Below are positions 35,867 through 43,893 of a DNA stretch of 64,000 nt, in pieces. The translations under genes and the position numbers were made by a program. A model generated the notes under the pieces. It saw only the letters and a list, made by a program, of their open reading frames with translations, did not search any database and was not told the DNA's origin. The DNA comes from Fodinibius roseus (GTDB lineage Bacteria; Bacteroidota; Rhodothermia; Balneolales; Balneolaceae): assembly GCF_900129315.1 (NCBI RefSeq), contig NZ_FQUS01000014.1, positions 62,001-126,000 on the forward strand, written 5' to 3'. Positions within the stretch are counted from its first letter, which is position 1; each line of letters opens with the position of its first letter.

Positions 35867-36973
35867 ATGAATTACGCCCCCCCTACACAACCTACGCTGC
35901 TACTAAACGAAGCAATCTGTCGCGCTAATATACAACGCATGGCTCAAAAAGCGCACCAGCACGACCTGCAGTTCAAACCTCATATGAAAACCCACCAATC
36001 GGCAGAAATCGGTGAGTGGCTGAGGGATTACGGGACGGAGGCTATCACCGTTTCCTCGGTAAGCATGGCCTCTTATTTTGCCAGGCACGGGTGGCATGAT
36101 ATAACCATTGCTTTCCCCTGTAACCTCCGGGAAACCGAGTCCATTAATGCACTGGCCGGCAATGTTTCCCTGACACTGCTGGTAAACAGCCTATCCACCG
36201 CCCGGACGCTGCAGAGGCAGCTGGTCCATCACGTTGAAGTATATATAGAACTCGATACCGGGGCGGGAAGAACCGGACTTCCTCCTTCCGACGTAACGGA
36301 CATCACTCCGCTGGTAGATTACCTGACAGATGAAGATACAAACATGCTTCAATGGAAGGGGTTTTACTCTCATCCGGGACACTCTTATGATGCCCGGACG
36401 AACAAAGAAATCCATGCTGTCCACCAGTCGGTCCTGGATCAGATAAATAGCCTGCAAAATGAATTACGTTCTGTCTATGGCGATTTTGAGGTATGCATCG
36501 GTGATACGCCCTGCTGCTCAGCAGGTACCGATTTCAGAGGCATCGATGCCGTAAGTCCCGGTAATTTCGTCTTTTATGACTTGATGCAGGCCCGGATCGG
36601 CAGTTGTTCCGTCAGCGATATTGCCACGGCTGTAGTTTGCCCCGTCGTCGACCGCTATGCCGATCGCAACCAATTGGCCATCTACGGGGGTGCCATCCAC
36701 TTTTCAAAAGAGTCCCTCACAGAAAATGGATCCACACACTACGGGCAAGCAGCCACGACAAATGGACAGGCGTGGTCTGTACCTGACCCGGATACCTGCC
36801 TGGCACGATTGTCACAAGAGCACGGCATTGTTCAATGTTCGCCACAGACCTTCGAACGGTTTTCTATCGGAGATCTCATTTCGATACTCCCCGTCCATTC
36901 CTGTCTGACCGCTCACCTGCTGGGACGGTTTCAACTGGTGAGTAACGGGAAAAGGATTGAACAGTTTGGCTGA
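35867..36973 (+). CDS. D-threonine aldolase/D-serine dehydratase-like PLP enzyme
   Basis: A 368-residue fold-type III PLP enzyme. The likely Schiff-base lysine is K41 in KPHMKTHQ, matching the RPHxKTH motif of D-threonine aldolases. A glycine-rich phosphate-binding segment is GDTPCCSAGTDF. Near the C-terminus, LPVHSCLTAHLLG supplies the His and Cys of the metal site found in D-serine dehydratases and D-threonine aldolases. It splits or dehydrates beta-hydroxy D-amino acids, cytoplasmic by the absence of a signal. Together with the M19 dipeptidase it fits D-amino-acid catabolism; exact substrate uncertain. Confidence 0.82.
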   Translation: MNYAPPTQPTLLLNEAICRANIQRMAQKAHQHDLQFKPHMKTHQSAEIGEWLRDYGTEAITVSSVSMASYFARHGWHDITIAFPCNLRETESINALAGNVSLTLLVNSLSTARTLQRQLVHHVEVYIELDTGAGRTGLPPSDVTDITPLVDYLTDEDTNMLQWKGFYSHPGHSYDARTNKEIHAVHQSVLDQINSLQNELRSVYGDFEVCIGDTPCCSAGTDFRGIDAVSPGNFVFYDLMQARIGSCSVSDIATAVVCPVVDRYADRNQLAIYGGAIHFSKESLTENGSTHYGQAATTNGQAWSVPDPDTCLARLSQEHGIVQCSPQTFERFSIGDLISILPVHSCLTAHLLGRFQLVSNGKRIEQFG

Positions 36974-37063
36974 AATATAATTTCCTGTTCTGCCCGTCAG
37001 TATTTATTATATTCACTACAGGTTAATCGGAGATCAACTGAGACCAGCGTGGGTCTTGTTAAT

Positions 37064-37204
37064 AGAGGGTTTTGAATAACCAGGGGTTTTGTTCAACAGC
37101 AACTCCTGAGCGATTTTAAAACCGCAGTGTATACACAATACTGAGGATGTTGAAATCGCAAAAATGAAGCATTGGGTAAAACAACGGTTTTACAAAAGCC
37201 TCTA
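37064..37204 (-). repeat. Dispersed intergenic repeat, copy E (inverted)
   Basis: Read on the minus strand: GGCTTTTGTAAAACCGTTG, TTGCGATTTCAACATCCTCA, ACTGCGGTTTTAAAATCGCTC, GTTGAACAAAACCCCTGG, TTATTCAAAACCCTCT. A full-length copy, very close to copy F. It occupies most of the 264-bp gap ahead of the AAA-like gene and creates a spurious in-frame upstream ATG at 37172. Confidence 0.85.
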
Positions 37205-37237
37205 ATACTCTTTTTCGAAATCAGAAACAGATTGTTC

Positions 37238-37837
37238 ATGGATATTCAAACGGCTGACAATAAATTTCAAAGCGTCAAGTTCGGAGACTCATCATTTGAA
37301 GAGCTCAAAAATGAGCTGGCCCGGACTGCCGATCACGAGCAACATCATCTGTCCCTGTTTTTGGGACTGTATGAACCTCATAAACAAAAGGCGTTGAATG
37401 AAATAGCTGCCAAACTGGATAGAGAGGTTGAAACCATACGTACGGATAAACTGGTTTCAACGATTGAATCTGAAACCTTTGATAACCTGGATACGCTCTT
37501 CAGTGGATTATCCCAGTCGGATGTCATTCTCTACTTCAAAAACGGCGGGAAACTCTGCGGCACGTATACCGGCTATTCCCACTCCCGCGTCAAATACGCT
37601 ACGCCCCAGGAGCGCTATTTTTTAAAAAAGGTCAAACAATTCAACGGGCTTGTCATCGTGGATATAGAAGAATTTACCGATGCCGATATGACCCTGCGGC
37701 GGGCAGCACAATCCGTGGTTTCTTTTTTCCTGCCCGGGTCCCGGTGGCAGCGGTTTATCTGGCACCTCAAAAATTACAGCTTTCACGGGGTTGAGCTCAA
37801 GACCAAGCGGCCGGAGGCCTACGGGGAAGCGAGCTGA
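37238..37837 (+). CDS. Degenerate AAA+ domain protein (pseudo-ATPase)
   Basis: A 199-residue intact reading frame whose residues about 38-175 align in register with the AAA core of bacterial VAT/ARC-type ATPases, but without the catalytic motifs. The P-loop position reads GLYEPHKQK (43-51): one Lys stays, the glycines and Thr are gone. Walker B is ILYFKNGG (97-104) instead of hhhhDE. The sensor-1 Asn is replaced in LVIVDIEE (138-145). The tail of the core (TLRRAAQSVVSFFLPG, and RFIWHL) keeps the arginine pair and fold. The frame opens further upstream at 37172, but that part is repeat E, so ATG 37238 is preferred. Probably a non-hydrolysing scaffold or regulator; partner unknown. Confidence 0.65.
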   Translation: MDIQTADNKFQSVKFGDSSFEELKNELARTADHEQHHLSLFLGLYEPHKQKALNEIAAKLDREVETIRTDKLVSTIESETFDNLDTLFSGLSQSDVILYFKNGGKLCGTYTGYSHSRVKYATPQERYFLKKVKQFNGLVIVDIEEFTDADMTLRRAAQSVVSFFLPGSRWQRFIWHLKNYSFHGVELKTKRPEAYGEAS

Positions 37838-37948
37838 TTCCCCGTACTTGTTTCCATTTCCGGCCTTGCCAAACTGCCGGAAAGCAAATAGTGGTGGTTT
37901 TTCCTTTGGTATTGATATAAGCTGAAAGAACTCCTATTTTCGAGAATT

Positions 37949-38095
37949 ATGAAAAAACCTCAGCGACCACTCCCTACCGATTGTTGTGGCAGCGGATGCA
38001 CCCGTTGCGTATATGACCTCTATGAGGATCAAAAGATCCAGTATGAAATGTGGAAAAAAGAACAGCAACAGGATGAAGAAAAACCAAATCAATAA
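37949..38095 (+). CDS. Oxidoreductase-like small protein (Oxidored-like, Cys-rich)
   Basis: A 48-residue protein with the pattern DCCGSGCTRCVYDLYEDQ near the N-terminus, matching the short Oxidored-like domain (CC.SGC..CV.D.Y) found in bacteria and in the C-terminal region of some eukaryotic mitochondrial proteins. The four cysteines could bind metal or take part in redox. The rest is charged and helical (MWKKEQQQDEEK). Function unknown. It lies 11 bp upstream of the SUI1 gene, so cotranscription is likely. Confidence 0.8.
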   Translation: MKKPQRPLPTDCCGSGCTRCVYDLYEDQKIQYEMWKKEQQQDEEKPNQ

Positions 38096-38106
38096 GCAGC
38101 TCTATC

Positions 38107-38331
38107 ATGGCTATTAAAATAAGAAAAGAGACCGGCGGGCGACGCGGGAAGACCGTAACAATGATCAGCAATATCAAGCATAATCCCCAGGTCATTGAAG
38201 ACCTCGAGAAAAAGCTTAAAAAACACTGCGGAGCCGGTGGCACCAGTTATGCAAAAACGATTGAAATTCAGGGAGATCATGTGGATAAAGTCCGCAAGTT
38301 TCTTGAAAAAGAGGGCTTCAGCGTCAACTGA
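38107..38331 (+). CDS. SUI1/eIF1-family translation factor (YciH-like)
   Basis: A 74-residue SUI1 domain: IRKETGGRRGKTVTMISNI, a central helix (QVIEDLEKKLKKHCGAGGTS), and IEIQGDHVDKVRKFLEKEGF. It is shorter than E. coli YciH (about 108 residues) because the N-terminal extension is absent. Homologues bind the ribosomal P-site region and affect start-codon fidelity; the role in bacteria is not settled. Preceded by the small Cys-rich gene; the next downstream feature is a hairpin. Confidence 0.88.
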   Translation: MAIKIRKETGGRRGKTVTMISNIKHNPQVIEDLEKKLKKHCGAGGTSYAKTIEIQGDHVDKVRKFLEKEGFSVN

Positions 38332-38413
38332 TTGCATGGCTTCAGACTGAATTTCTGCCGATTCTATGTCCCAGGGCATGGCTGGGGGCCGCCTGATAGC
38401 CTCCTTATTATAA

Positions 38414-38441
38414 ACCGTCCCTGACCTGCTCCCGGGACGGT
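38414..38441 (+). terminator. Possible hairpin terminator downstream of SUI1
   Basis: An 8-bp perfect stem, ACCGTCCC (38414-38421) and GGGACGGT (38434-38441), with a 12-nt loop. There is no proper T-run, so termination is only possible rather than likely. It lies between the SUI1 stop and the next small gene. Confidence 0.4.
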
Positions 38442-38497
38442 ATTGCAGAGACCCCACAAAAAGAACATACATTTATTGAATAAGAGACTACGACACA

Positions 38498-38671
38498 ATG
38501 AATCTTGACATACCAGAGGAACAGTTCCGGGAAATTCTTGAACAGATTAAAAGTGACGACAGTCCCGTAGGCATTGATGCGGGAAAAACACATGTACTCA
38601 TACTGCAGAAGCTTTTGGATATTGAAAGCCGTCTTGAGGAGTTGGAAAAAGCGTTCTCAAATAATGATTAG
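38498..38671 (+). CDS. Small helical protein, 57 residues
   Basis: ATG at 38498 to TAG at 38671. The product (MNLDIPEEQFREILEQIKSD, then AGKTHVLILQKLLDIESRLEELEKAF) is acidic and strongly helical, ending in a short coiled-coil-like heptad. Codon pattern and amino-acid content look genuine. No family is recognised. It is convergent with the glycosyltransferase-like gene, 210 bp away. Confidence 0.6.
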   Translation: MNLDIPEEQFREILEQIKSDDSPVGIDAGKTHVLILQKLLDIESRLEELEKAFSNND

Positions 38672-38881
38672 CCGTGGACTGCTATCAATTCAACGCACTG
38701 GTCCGTCATACCATCCTGTCTTAGTTCAGAGCACATAACGAGATCAGAATTCAGGGTAATAATCGTAATAATACGATGCCCTAAACGGCGGGGCAACTTG
38801 CATATCTCGCCCACTGCATTCTAACGTGCAAAAATAATGGGGAAATAGGAATTACTATACGTTCACCAACACAAAAAGGAT

Positions 38882-39985
38882 CTAAAGCATAGATTTATAA
38901 TATTGATAGTAGGTATTGATAACATATAAGCCTACTACCATCTGTATCAACGCCGTTAACAGTACAAAAATCCATATCCATACCAAAGAGAGCGACCAGC
39001 CGACAACAGCCCACATAAATACATTTATTACCCCCATTATCCCAGCAAACAGGAGCATGTCGACTGATGAGGGAGTAATCAGGTCCATGACACTCTTTAC
39101 ATAAGACCATGATTTGTGCCGGTATCCAGCTTTAAGAAGTTTAGGAATATAATGCCTGATAGTCGAGATCCAACCCGTCTTGCAATTTTCTTTCCTTTTA
39201 AATTTGTTTTTTGCTGGCATTGTCGGTATCTCAGTCAAAAGAACGGCCTCCTGTACAAAGTCAATTTCTATACCCTTCAGCTGTAGCTTTAGCCCATAAC
39301 CGATATCATCAGCCGCAGAGTCAAGCAACCATGGATTACTGCGTAGCGTCTCCGTTTTAAAACAGATCCCATTGCCCCGGTACTCTCTACAAAAACCGAA
39401 CAGTTTTCTACCCAGTGGTTTCAATAAATTGTGAAGTAAAAAATTAATTTGTTTAACTCTTTTAGCTTCAAGTCCAGATTGCGGTAACATAAGATTACTA
39501 CTCTGGATAACGTCGCTGCCCTTATCCAGATAAAAATTCATTACATCCAAATAATTACCGGAAACCAAACTATATGATTCAATTACCAATATAGCATCAT
39601 AGGTTTTGTCGACCTGCAAAATTTTTTCAAATGCTCCCTGTAGATTACGACTATCCGATTGCCGGGAAGATCCATTATTACTCAGGACATTTGCTCCCAT
39701 CTCGCGGGCAATATTAATGGCGTCTTTCGATAGATTATCTCCTATCAAAAAGACATCGTATAGATTTTTCGGGTATACCAGTCCAAACAAACTGTATAAT
39801 GACTTGGATATCATTTGCTCATTTTTTGGGGCAGGCATTATAATTGCAAACTGGCGATTTTGCACCGAATTAAAAGCAATTTTATTTCTCACTTTTAAGG
39901 CCTGAATACTCAGTGTTAATTGATAACCAAGTAAAATCATCATCAGAATCCCTATGCCGTATTGTATTACTTCAATAAATATCAT
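38882..39985 (-). CDS. Glycosyltransferase-2-like membrane protein lacking catalytic motifs
   Basis: A 367-residue protein with an N-terminal TM (about 5-25), a GT-A-like domain (about 45-290) and two or more C-terminal TM helices (about 308-360), the layout of cellulose/chitin-synthase-type GT2 enzymes. The fold signature survives: FAIIMPAPKNEQMISKSLYSL, IGDNLSKDA, NGICFKTETL, SAADDIGYGLKLQLKGIEI. However, the DxD position is ESY (136-138, LVIESYSLVSGN), and the QxxRW motif is CKTGW (268-272). Catalysis is therefore doubtful; it may bind a glycan or regulate a partner. Visibly AT-rich compared with flanking genes. A purine-rich stretch (GAAAGGTAGG) just precedes the ATG. Confidence 0.7.
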   Translation of the reverse strand: MIFIEVIQYGIGILMMILLGYQLTLSIQALKVRNKIAFNSVQNRQFAIIMPAPKNEQMISKSLYSLFGLVYPKNLYDVFLIGDNLSKDAINIAREMGANVLSNNGSSRQSDSRNLQGAFEKILQVDKTYDAILVIESYSLVSGNYLDVMNFYLDKGSDVIQSSNLMLPQSGLEAKRVKQINFLLHNLLKPLGRKLFGFCREYRGNGICFKTETLRSNPWLLDSAADDIGYGLKLQLKGIEIDFVQEAVLLTEIPTMPAKNKFKRKENCKTGWISTIRHYIPKLLKAGYRHKSWSYVKSVMDLITPSSVDMLLFAGIMGVINVFMWAVVGWSLSLVWIWIFVLLTALIQMVVGLYVINTYYQYYKSML

Positions 39986-41160
39986 TTAACCTACCTTTCT
40001 ATCTGCTTCAATCTTATTCAGCGAAATAACTGGTTGTATTTTATTTATAAATATTCAAATTCAGATATACTGAACGCTGGGTTTTAACGGAGCATTAGTT
40101 TCAAAATTTCAGATACCCTAAAATGATAATCTGCCTGTCCCTGACCTTATCAAACAGGATCCTATTGCTACCAATTTTAAAAACGTCAAACGAATTACTA
40201 ATCAAAATTACAGTCTACCCTTTTATCACATTACATCACTATCTATTCCATTTATGAGGCAACAAATGTGCCAAGAAGTTTGGGATATAATAATTTGTCT
40301 TTTAAAACACGTTAAAGCGACTTTGACAATATATCTTCAGGCAATGAAGTAACTTTTATTCTCACTGTACGTCCTATGTGTAAAATATGTACGTACTGTA
40401 ACTTCTACTGACCAGTCGTTTCAAACTGATTAACTTATAATCGTACCCTCATACATGGGCATTTTGAAAAATCATAGATATGATTTTTTTTCGGAGAACT
40501 GGAGAAATATTCGATAAAAGAGGCAAAAAAATTAGTCGGCGGTCGTGCGGATGAACGTAATCTTACTTGTAAAAGGAGCATGCTCCTAATTGTTATAATC
40601 GATCCAATAAGCCCTTCAGACACTATTAGGATTCCCTGCACGGGAGATAATATTGCTATGAAACTATGATACACATTGAGGATATCCTGTGAAATTTATT
40701 CACAGAGGGATAGCGAATTTCAGGGGAATCTTACCCACCACCATATGAGTTGCTTCAGGAATATGCATCTATATACAGTGATACTATGCAATCGAAGCTG
40801 CTGAAAGTTTGGCACATTAATTGTATTAATTAATGTAAGCTATCCCAGTATTACACAGACTATATCCTGATAACAAAGGATTTTAAAAGAAAGGCAAGCA
40901 GGGATTGAAATAAGGCTCTTAAGGTTACTCAACCTTTCTGAGGATGGGTAGGCTCAGCTTTTAATTTCACCTTCACGGCGGAAGAAAATAGAGTTCAGTT
41001 CAAAATTATCGGTGGATACATTAAAGATTGGAAAACAATCGGAATATTTATCAGACCAGGTAATCAGTACCATACATTTATTGACCGTTTCACATTATAG
41101 AATATTAGAATCGAATAAGCTTCTAAAACCCAAATCATTTTATTTAACCATTTATCAACC
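39986..41160. other. AT-rich gap with possible decayed coding stretches
   Basis: A region of 1,175 bp with no complete gene I can support. Three short plus-strand open stretches read as protein-like but lack starts or are interrupted: about 40490-40660 (YSIKEAKKLVGGRADERN), about 40720-40835 (ISGESYPPPYELLQEYASIY), and 40942-41100 (AEENRVQFKIIGGYIKDWK). These look like remains of lost genes rather than regulatory DNA. The region separates the divergent glycosyltransferase-like and AAA-like genes and contains a sigma-54-like promoter candidate. Confidence 0.4.
40809..40825 (+). promoter_or_regulatory. Candidate sigma-54 (-24/-12) promoter
   Basis: TTGGCACATTAATTGTA contains GG at 40811-40812 and GT exactly ten bases later, close to the consensus TGGCAC-N5-TTGC. 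It points toward the AAA-like gene at 41161, about 335 bp downstream, and lies in an island that carries an intact sigma-54 activator. One match in AT-rich DNA could be chance. Confidence 0.3.
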
Positions 41161-41991
41161 ATGGTAACGACAAAATCTGTTATTAAAAAACCCTTGCTGA
41201 ATGATATAGAAAAGTCTTCGAAAAGTCTTCTCATGCAAGATATTTTTTATAAAATCCTGCGACTGGCCAAAATAGACACACCAGTGATATTAGTTGGTGA
41301 AATAGGATCCGGTACAAAGAGATTGGCACATGTTATCCATAAAAACAGCGACAGGGCGTTAGCACCCTTTCATACGTTTAATTGTTTAGGTATACGGGAA
41401 GAAGAATACAAAGATGCCTTTTGGGGACAGCTACAGTTTGATGATAATCATCTTTCTCTTAAATACGATCTCCTTGAAAAAGCGGTAGGAGGTATTCTTT
41501 ATCTTGATCAATTTTCTGAGCTTTCGCCAAGCTTAATGCTGAATATTCTTGATTCCTATCAAAAAGGTTGCAAGCAGTTATTTCGGCATAATAAGCAAGC
41601 TAAACCCAGACTTATCCTTTCTTTTAACCAAGAGTCATATCACAAAATTCTGACTCATTCCATCTGGGAAAAGTTACTCGGTGAACTAAACCCGGTAGTT
41701 CTGATGCTTCCACCCCTACGTGAGCGTAAAGAAGACATACCTATATTGATTGATCATTTCATAAAAGAGATAAAAACGAATTATCCCGATTATAAAGATT
41801 TAAACATATCTTCCCGGGCTCTTATAGAATGTTATGACTATCATTGGCCAGGTAATATACTGCAGCTTAAAAATGCTATCTTTCACGGTGCTATTCTTTC
41901 ACACGGACAGACAATTGAATTAGAGCACCTGCCTTTTTCGATGAGCTGGAAATCTCCGTATACCATACATAAGAATAATACCTCCCTTTAA
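41161..41991 (+). CDS. Sigma-54-activator-like AAA+ protein without catalytic motifs or HTH
   Basis: A 276-residue protein made only of a sigma-54-interaction-type AAA+ domain. The fold is clear: TPVILVGEIGSGTKRLAHVIH, GGILYLDQFSELSP, PPLRERKEDIPILIDHFI, YHWPGNILQLKNAI. But the Walker A reads GEIGSGTK (46-53) with Thr in the Lys position. Walker B is D116-Q117 instead of DE. The GAFTGA loop is absent (about 87-93, FWGQLQF). The arginine-finger segment REDLYYRL is replaced by SIWEKLLGEL. No receiver precedes and no Fis-type HTH follows the domain. It cannot be a normal activator; an inhibitor or hetero-oligomer partner of the intact activator at 43894-44916 is an attractive inference. Confidence 0.75.
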   Translation: MVTTKSVIKKPLLNDIEKSSKSLLMQDIFYKILRLAKIDTPVILVGEIGSGTKRLAHVIHKNSDRALAPFHTFNCLGIREEEYKDAFWGQLQFDDNHLSLKYDLLEKAVGGILYLDQFSELSPSLMLNILDSYQKGCKQLFRHNKQAKPRLILSFNQESYHKILTHSIWEKLLGELNPVVLMLPPLRERKEDIPILIDHFIKEIKTNYPDYKDLNISSRALIECYDYHWPGNILQLKNAIFHGAILSHGQTIELEHLPFSMSWKSPYTIHKNNTSL

Positions 41992-42263
41992 GTCCCGGTA
42001 CCGTCTACTACGTTCGTCCAACGGCGACGAGGTAAATGGGAATGACCAATGCCGTTCGAACGGCTTTATCAGGAGCTGATACATCCGCAGCAAACCGGTG
42101 TGATTTTCCCAACCTCAACAGCTGCTTGCGGCTGTTTGGAGCTATGCTCAGAGAATAGCAGAAGGATTGGAGCACAGGCCGAGAGTACCAATATAATTTG
42201 AACCGGTAGCTGTCTCGCTAACTGGATTAAAAAAGTCTGCAGAAATTGCCGGGTTGCTATACC

Positions 42264-42902
42264 TTAATCAATCAGGTTTTGGTCCAGGGCATAGCGGGTA
42301 AATTCCACATTCGATTTCAACTTCATTTTTTCTTTTATACGAAATCGATAGGTGTGAATGGTCTGTACGCTCAAAGATAATTCGTTGGCAATTTCATTTA
42401 CTTCCTTACCTGAAGCTATCATACACATAATTTGATACTCCCGGTCCGAAAGTGTTTCATGCAATGGCTTATTGCCGTTCATGTCCATACTACTAACCAG
42501 CTGTTCAGCCACATCCTGGCTGATATATTTTTTATTGTGAATAACTATTCTTCGAATGGCTGTAATTAACTGTTCAGATATGCTTCGTTTATTCAAATAA
42601 CCATGAGCCCCAGCCTTAAGTGTACGAACCGCAAAACGATCCTCAGGATGAATGCTTAATATCAGAACCGGCAAATCCGGATAGGAATCCTTTACTTCTT
42701 TCAGCACATCCAACCCGCTTTTGCCAAGCATGGCAATTTCAAGAATTAAAATATCGGGTTCCAACTCCCGTAGTTTATCCATGAGTTCATCTGCACCAGA
42801 AGCCTCTCCTATTACGTCAATATCAATTGTGCTTTGTTTTACTACTTTTTTCAGACCCTCCCGAACCAGGGGATGATCATCAGCTATAAATATATTTATC
42901 AT
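42264..42902 (-). CDS. NarL/FixJ-type response regulator with Glu at the phospho-acceptor site
   Basis: A 212-residue protein: receiver domain (about 1-120) plus LuxR-type HTH (about 145-210, LSDREYQIMCMIASGKEVNEI, where the recognition helix is LSVQTIHTYRFRI). The receiver has the acidic pair (IADDHPLV), Ser in ILSIH and Lys in LNKRS, but the phospho-acceptor Asp is replaced by Glu55 (DILILEIAMLGKSG). Asp-to-Glu often mimics the active state. No histidine kinase is in the window. The 272-bp gap upstream in coordinates (41992-42263) shows no gene. Likely a phosphorylation-independent regulator of the island. Confidence 0.85.
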   Translation of the reverse strand: MINIFIADDHPLVREGLKKVVKQSTIDIDVIGEASGADELMDKLRELEPDILILEIAMLGKSGLDVLKEVKDSYPDLPVLILSIHPEDRFAVRTLKAGAHGYLNKRSISEQLITAIRRIVIHNKKYISQDVAEQLVSSMDMNGNKPLHETLSDREYQIMCMIASGKEVNEIANELSLSVQTIHTYRFRIKEKMKLKSNVEFTRYALDQNLID

Positions 42903-43893
42903 GGTTATGTCTAAAGTTAATTTATTGCCCCTTCCAAATGATTTCGGTAACTATAACAGATGCTGTGGTATGCTGCATTATTATCCATTTTGCCATATCT
43001 CAACCACATTGAATTCCGGGCGAGAGTTTTAACCCTCTCAAATTTAATTTGAACTTCGGGCTGATTCCTTCGCCTAAAACCGATAGCTTTATAACAGGCC
43101 ATTACTAATCTTTTCTTTGCGTATTCTGTACCGTTTAATGTTTTATTACGAGTAATTTTTCATCCTATCGATCCCCTGAGGGAGATAAAACCACATCAAT
43201 TCCATCGCTAAAGAAAAAAATGGTTCCCGCAGATCTACGCCTCTCTTTAGTTTTCAGCAAATTCTTCTTAGTTTATTTTTCTATTTACCAGATTGTTTCT
43301 CAGTTGAACATGTACCCACACAAATAAGACAGATCTCTACTTTCAATATCGGAGTTCTGGTTTTCATTATTTATGTGAAACATTCTTTAAAGAACAATTA
43401 CCATGCCAAAGCTAATTTATGGTAACCAGAAGCGTTTAAATTGATTAGAGACATTATTTTCTGCAGTATCACTGCGGATAATTTTCACATCCGTAACTGC
43501 ACGTGAAAAAAGGTTACATCTCGGTCAAGCCGGATTTCTCACTTCCAAAAGATTGTTAGATAGGCAAAGTGAATGCTGACTGCGCTTTTACCAACTATTG
43601 AGGCAGCAGAGGTCTGATCCTTAATCGGCAAGCATAAAAGCTATAAGCAGGAGAGAATGGGAGTGACCATGCCATTTTTTGGTAGAACCTCAGCTAAGCG
43701 GTAGATTGCCGTCGGTAAATTATGACGACAAACAATTATGGCAAACCCAAAAAGACGAAATTACAATACAGTATTTAAACTGGACGTAATCCAGCAAAGT
43801 TGGCAGTCCCGATTATCATTATATTAATGATATATCCTTTTAAAATCCCTTATTTATCAACCCTCTTACATAAAATATCTATACAAACACCCA
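42903..43893. other. Intergenic region of the AT-rich island, possible transposase trace
   Basis: A region of 991 bp with no supportable gene. At 43738-43836 a plus-strand frame MANPKRRNYNTVFKLDVIQQ resembles the N-terminus of IS3-type OrfA transposases (RRxYxxxFKxxV) but stops within about 30 codons, so at most it is a remnant. At 43221 a 34-codon hydrophobic frame (MVPADLRLSLVFSKFFLVYF) is too short to call. A 61-codon frame on the minus strand at 42917-43102 has no supporting features. Confidence 0.35.

Noticed and set aside
37172-37237. Earlier start for the AAA-like protein
   Set aside because: The 22 extra codons lie largely in repeat copy E and do not resemble the AAA family.
40435-40674. 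Minus-strand frame of 79 codons in the AT-rich gap
   Set aside because: Serine-rich and unstructured; a protein-like reading exists on the other strand, and neither is convincing.
42917-43102. Minus-strand frame of 61 codons upstream of the NarL-type regulator
   Set aside because: No family, low-complexity basic composition, no ribosome-binding or conservation evidence.
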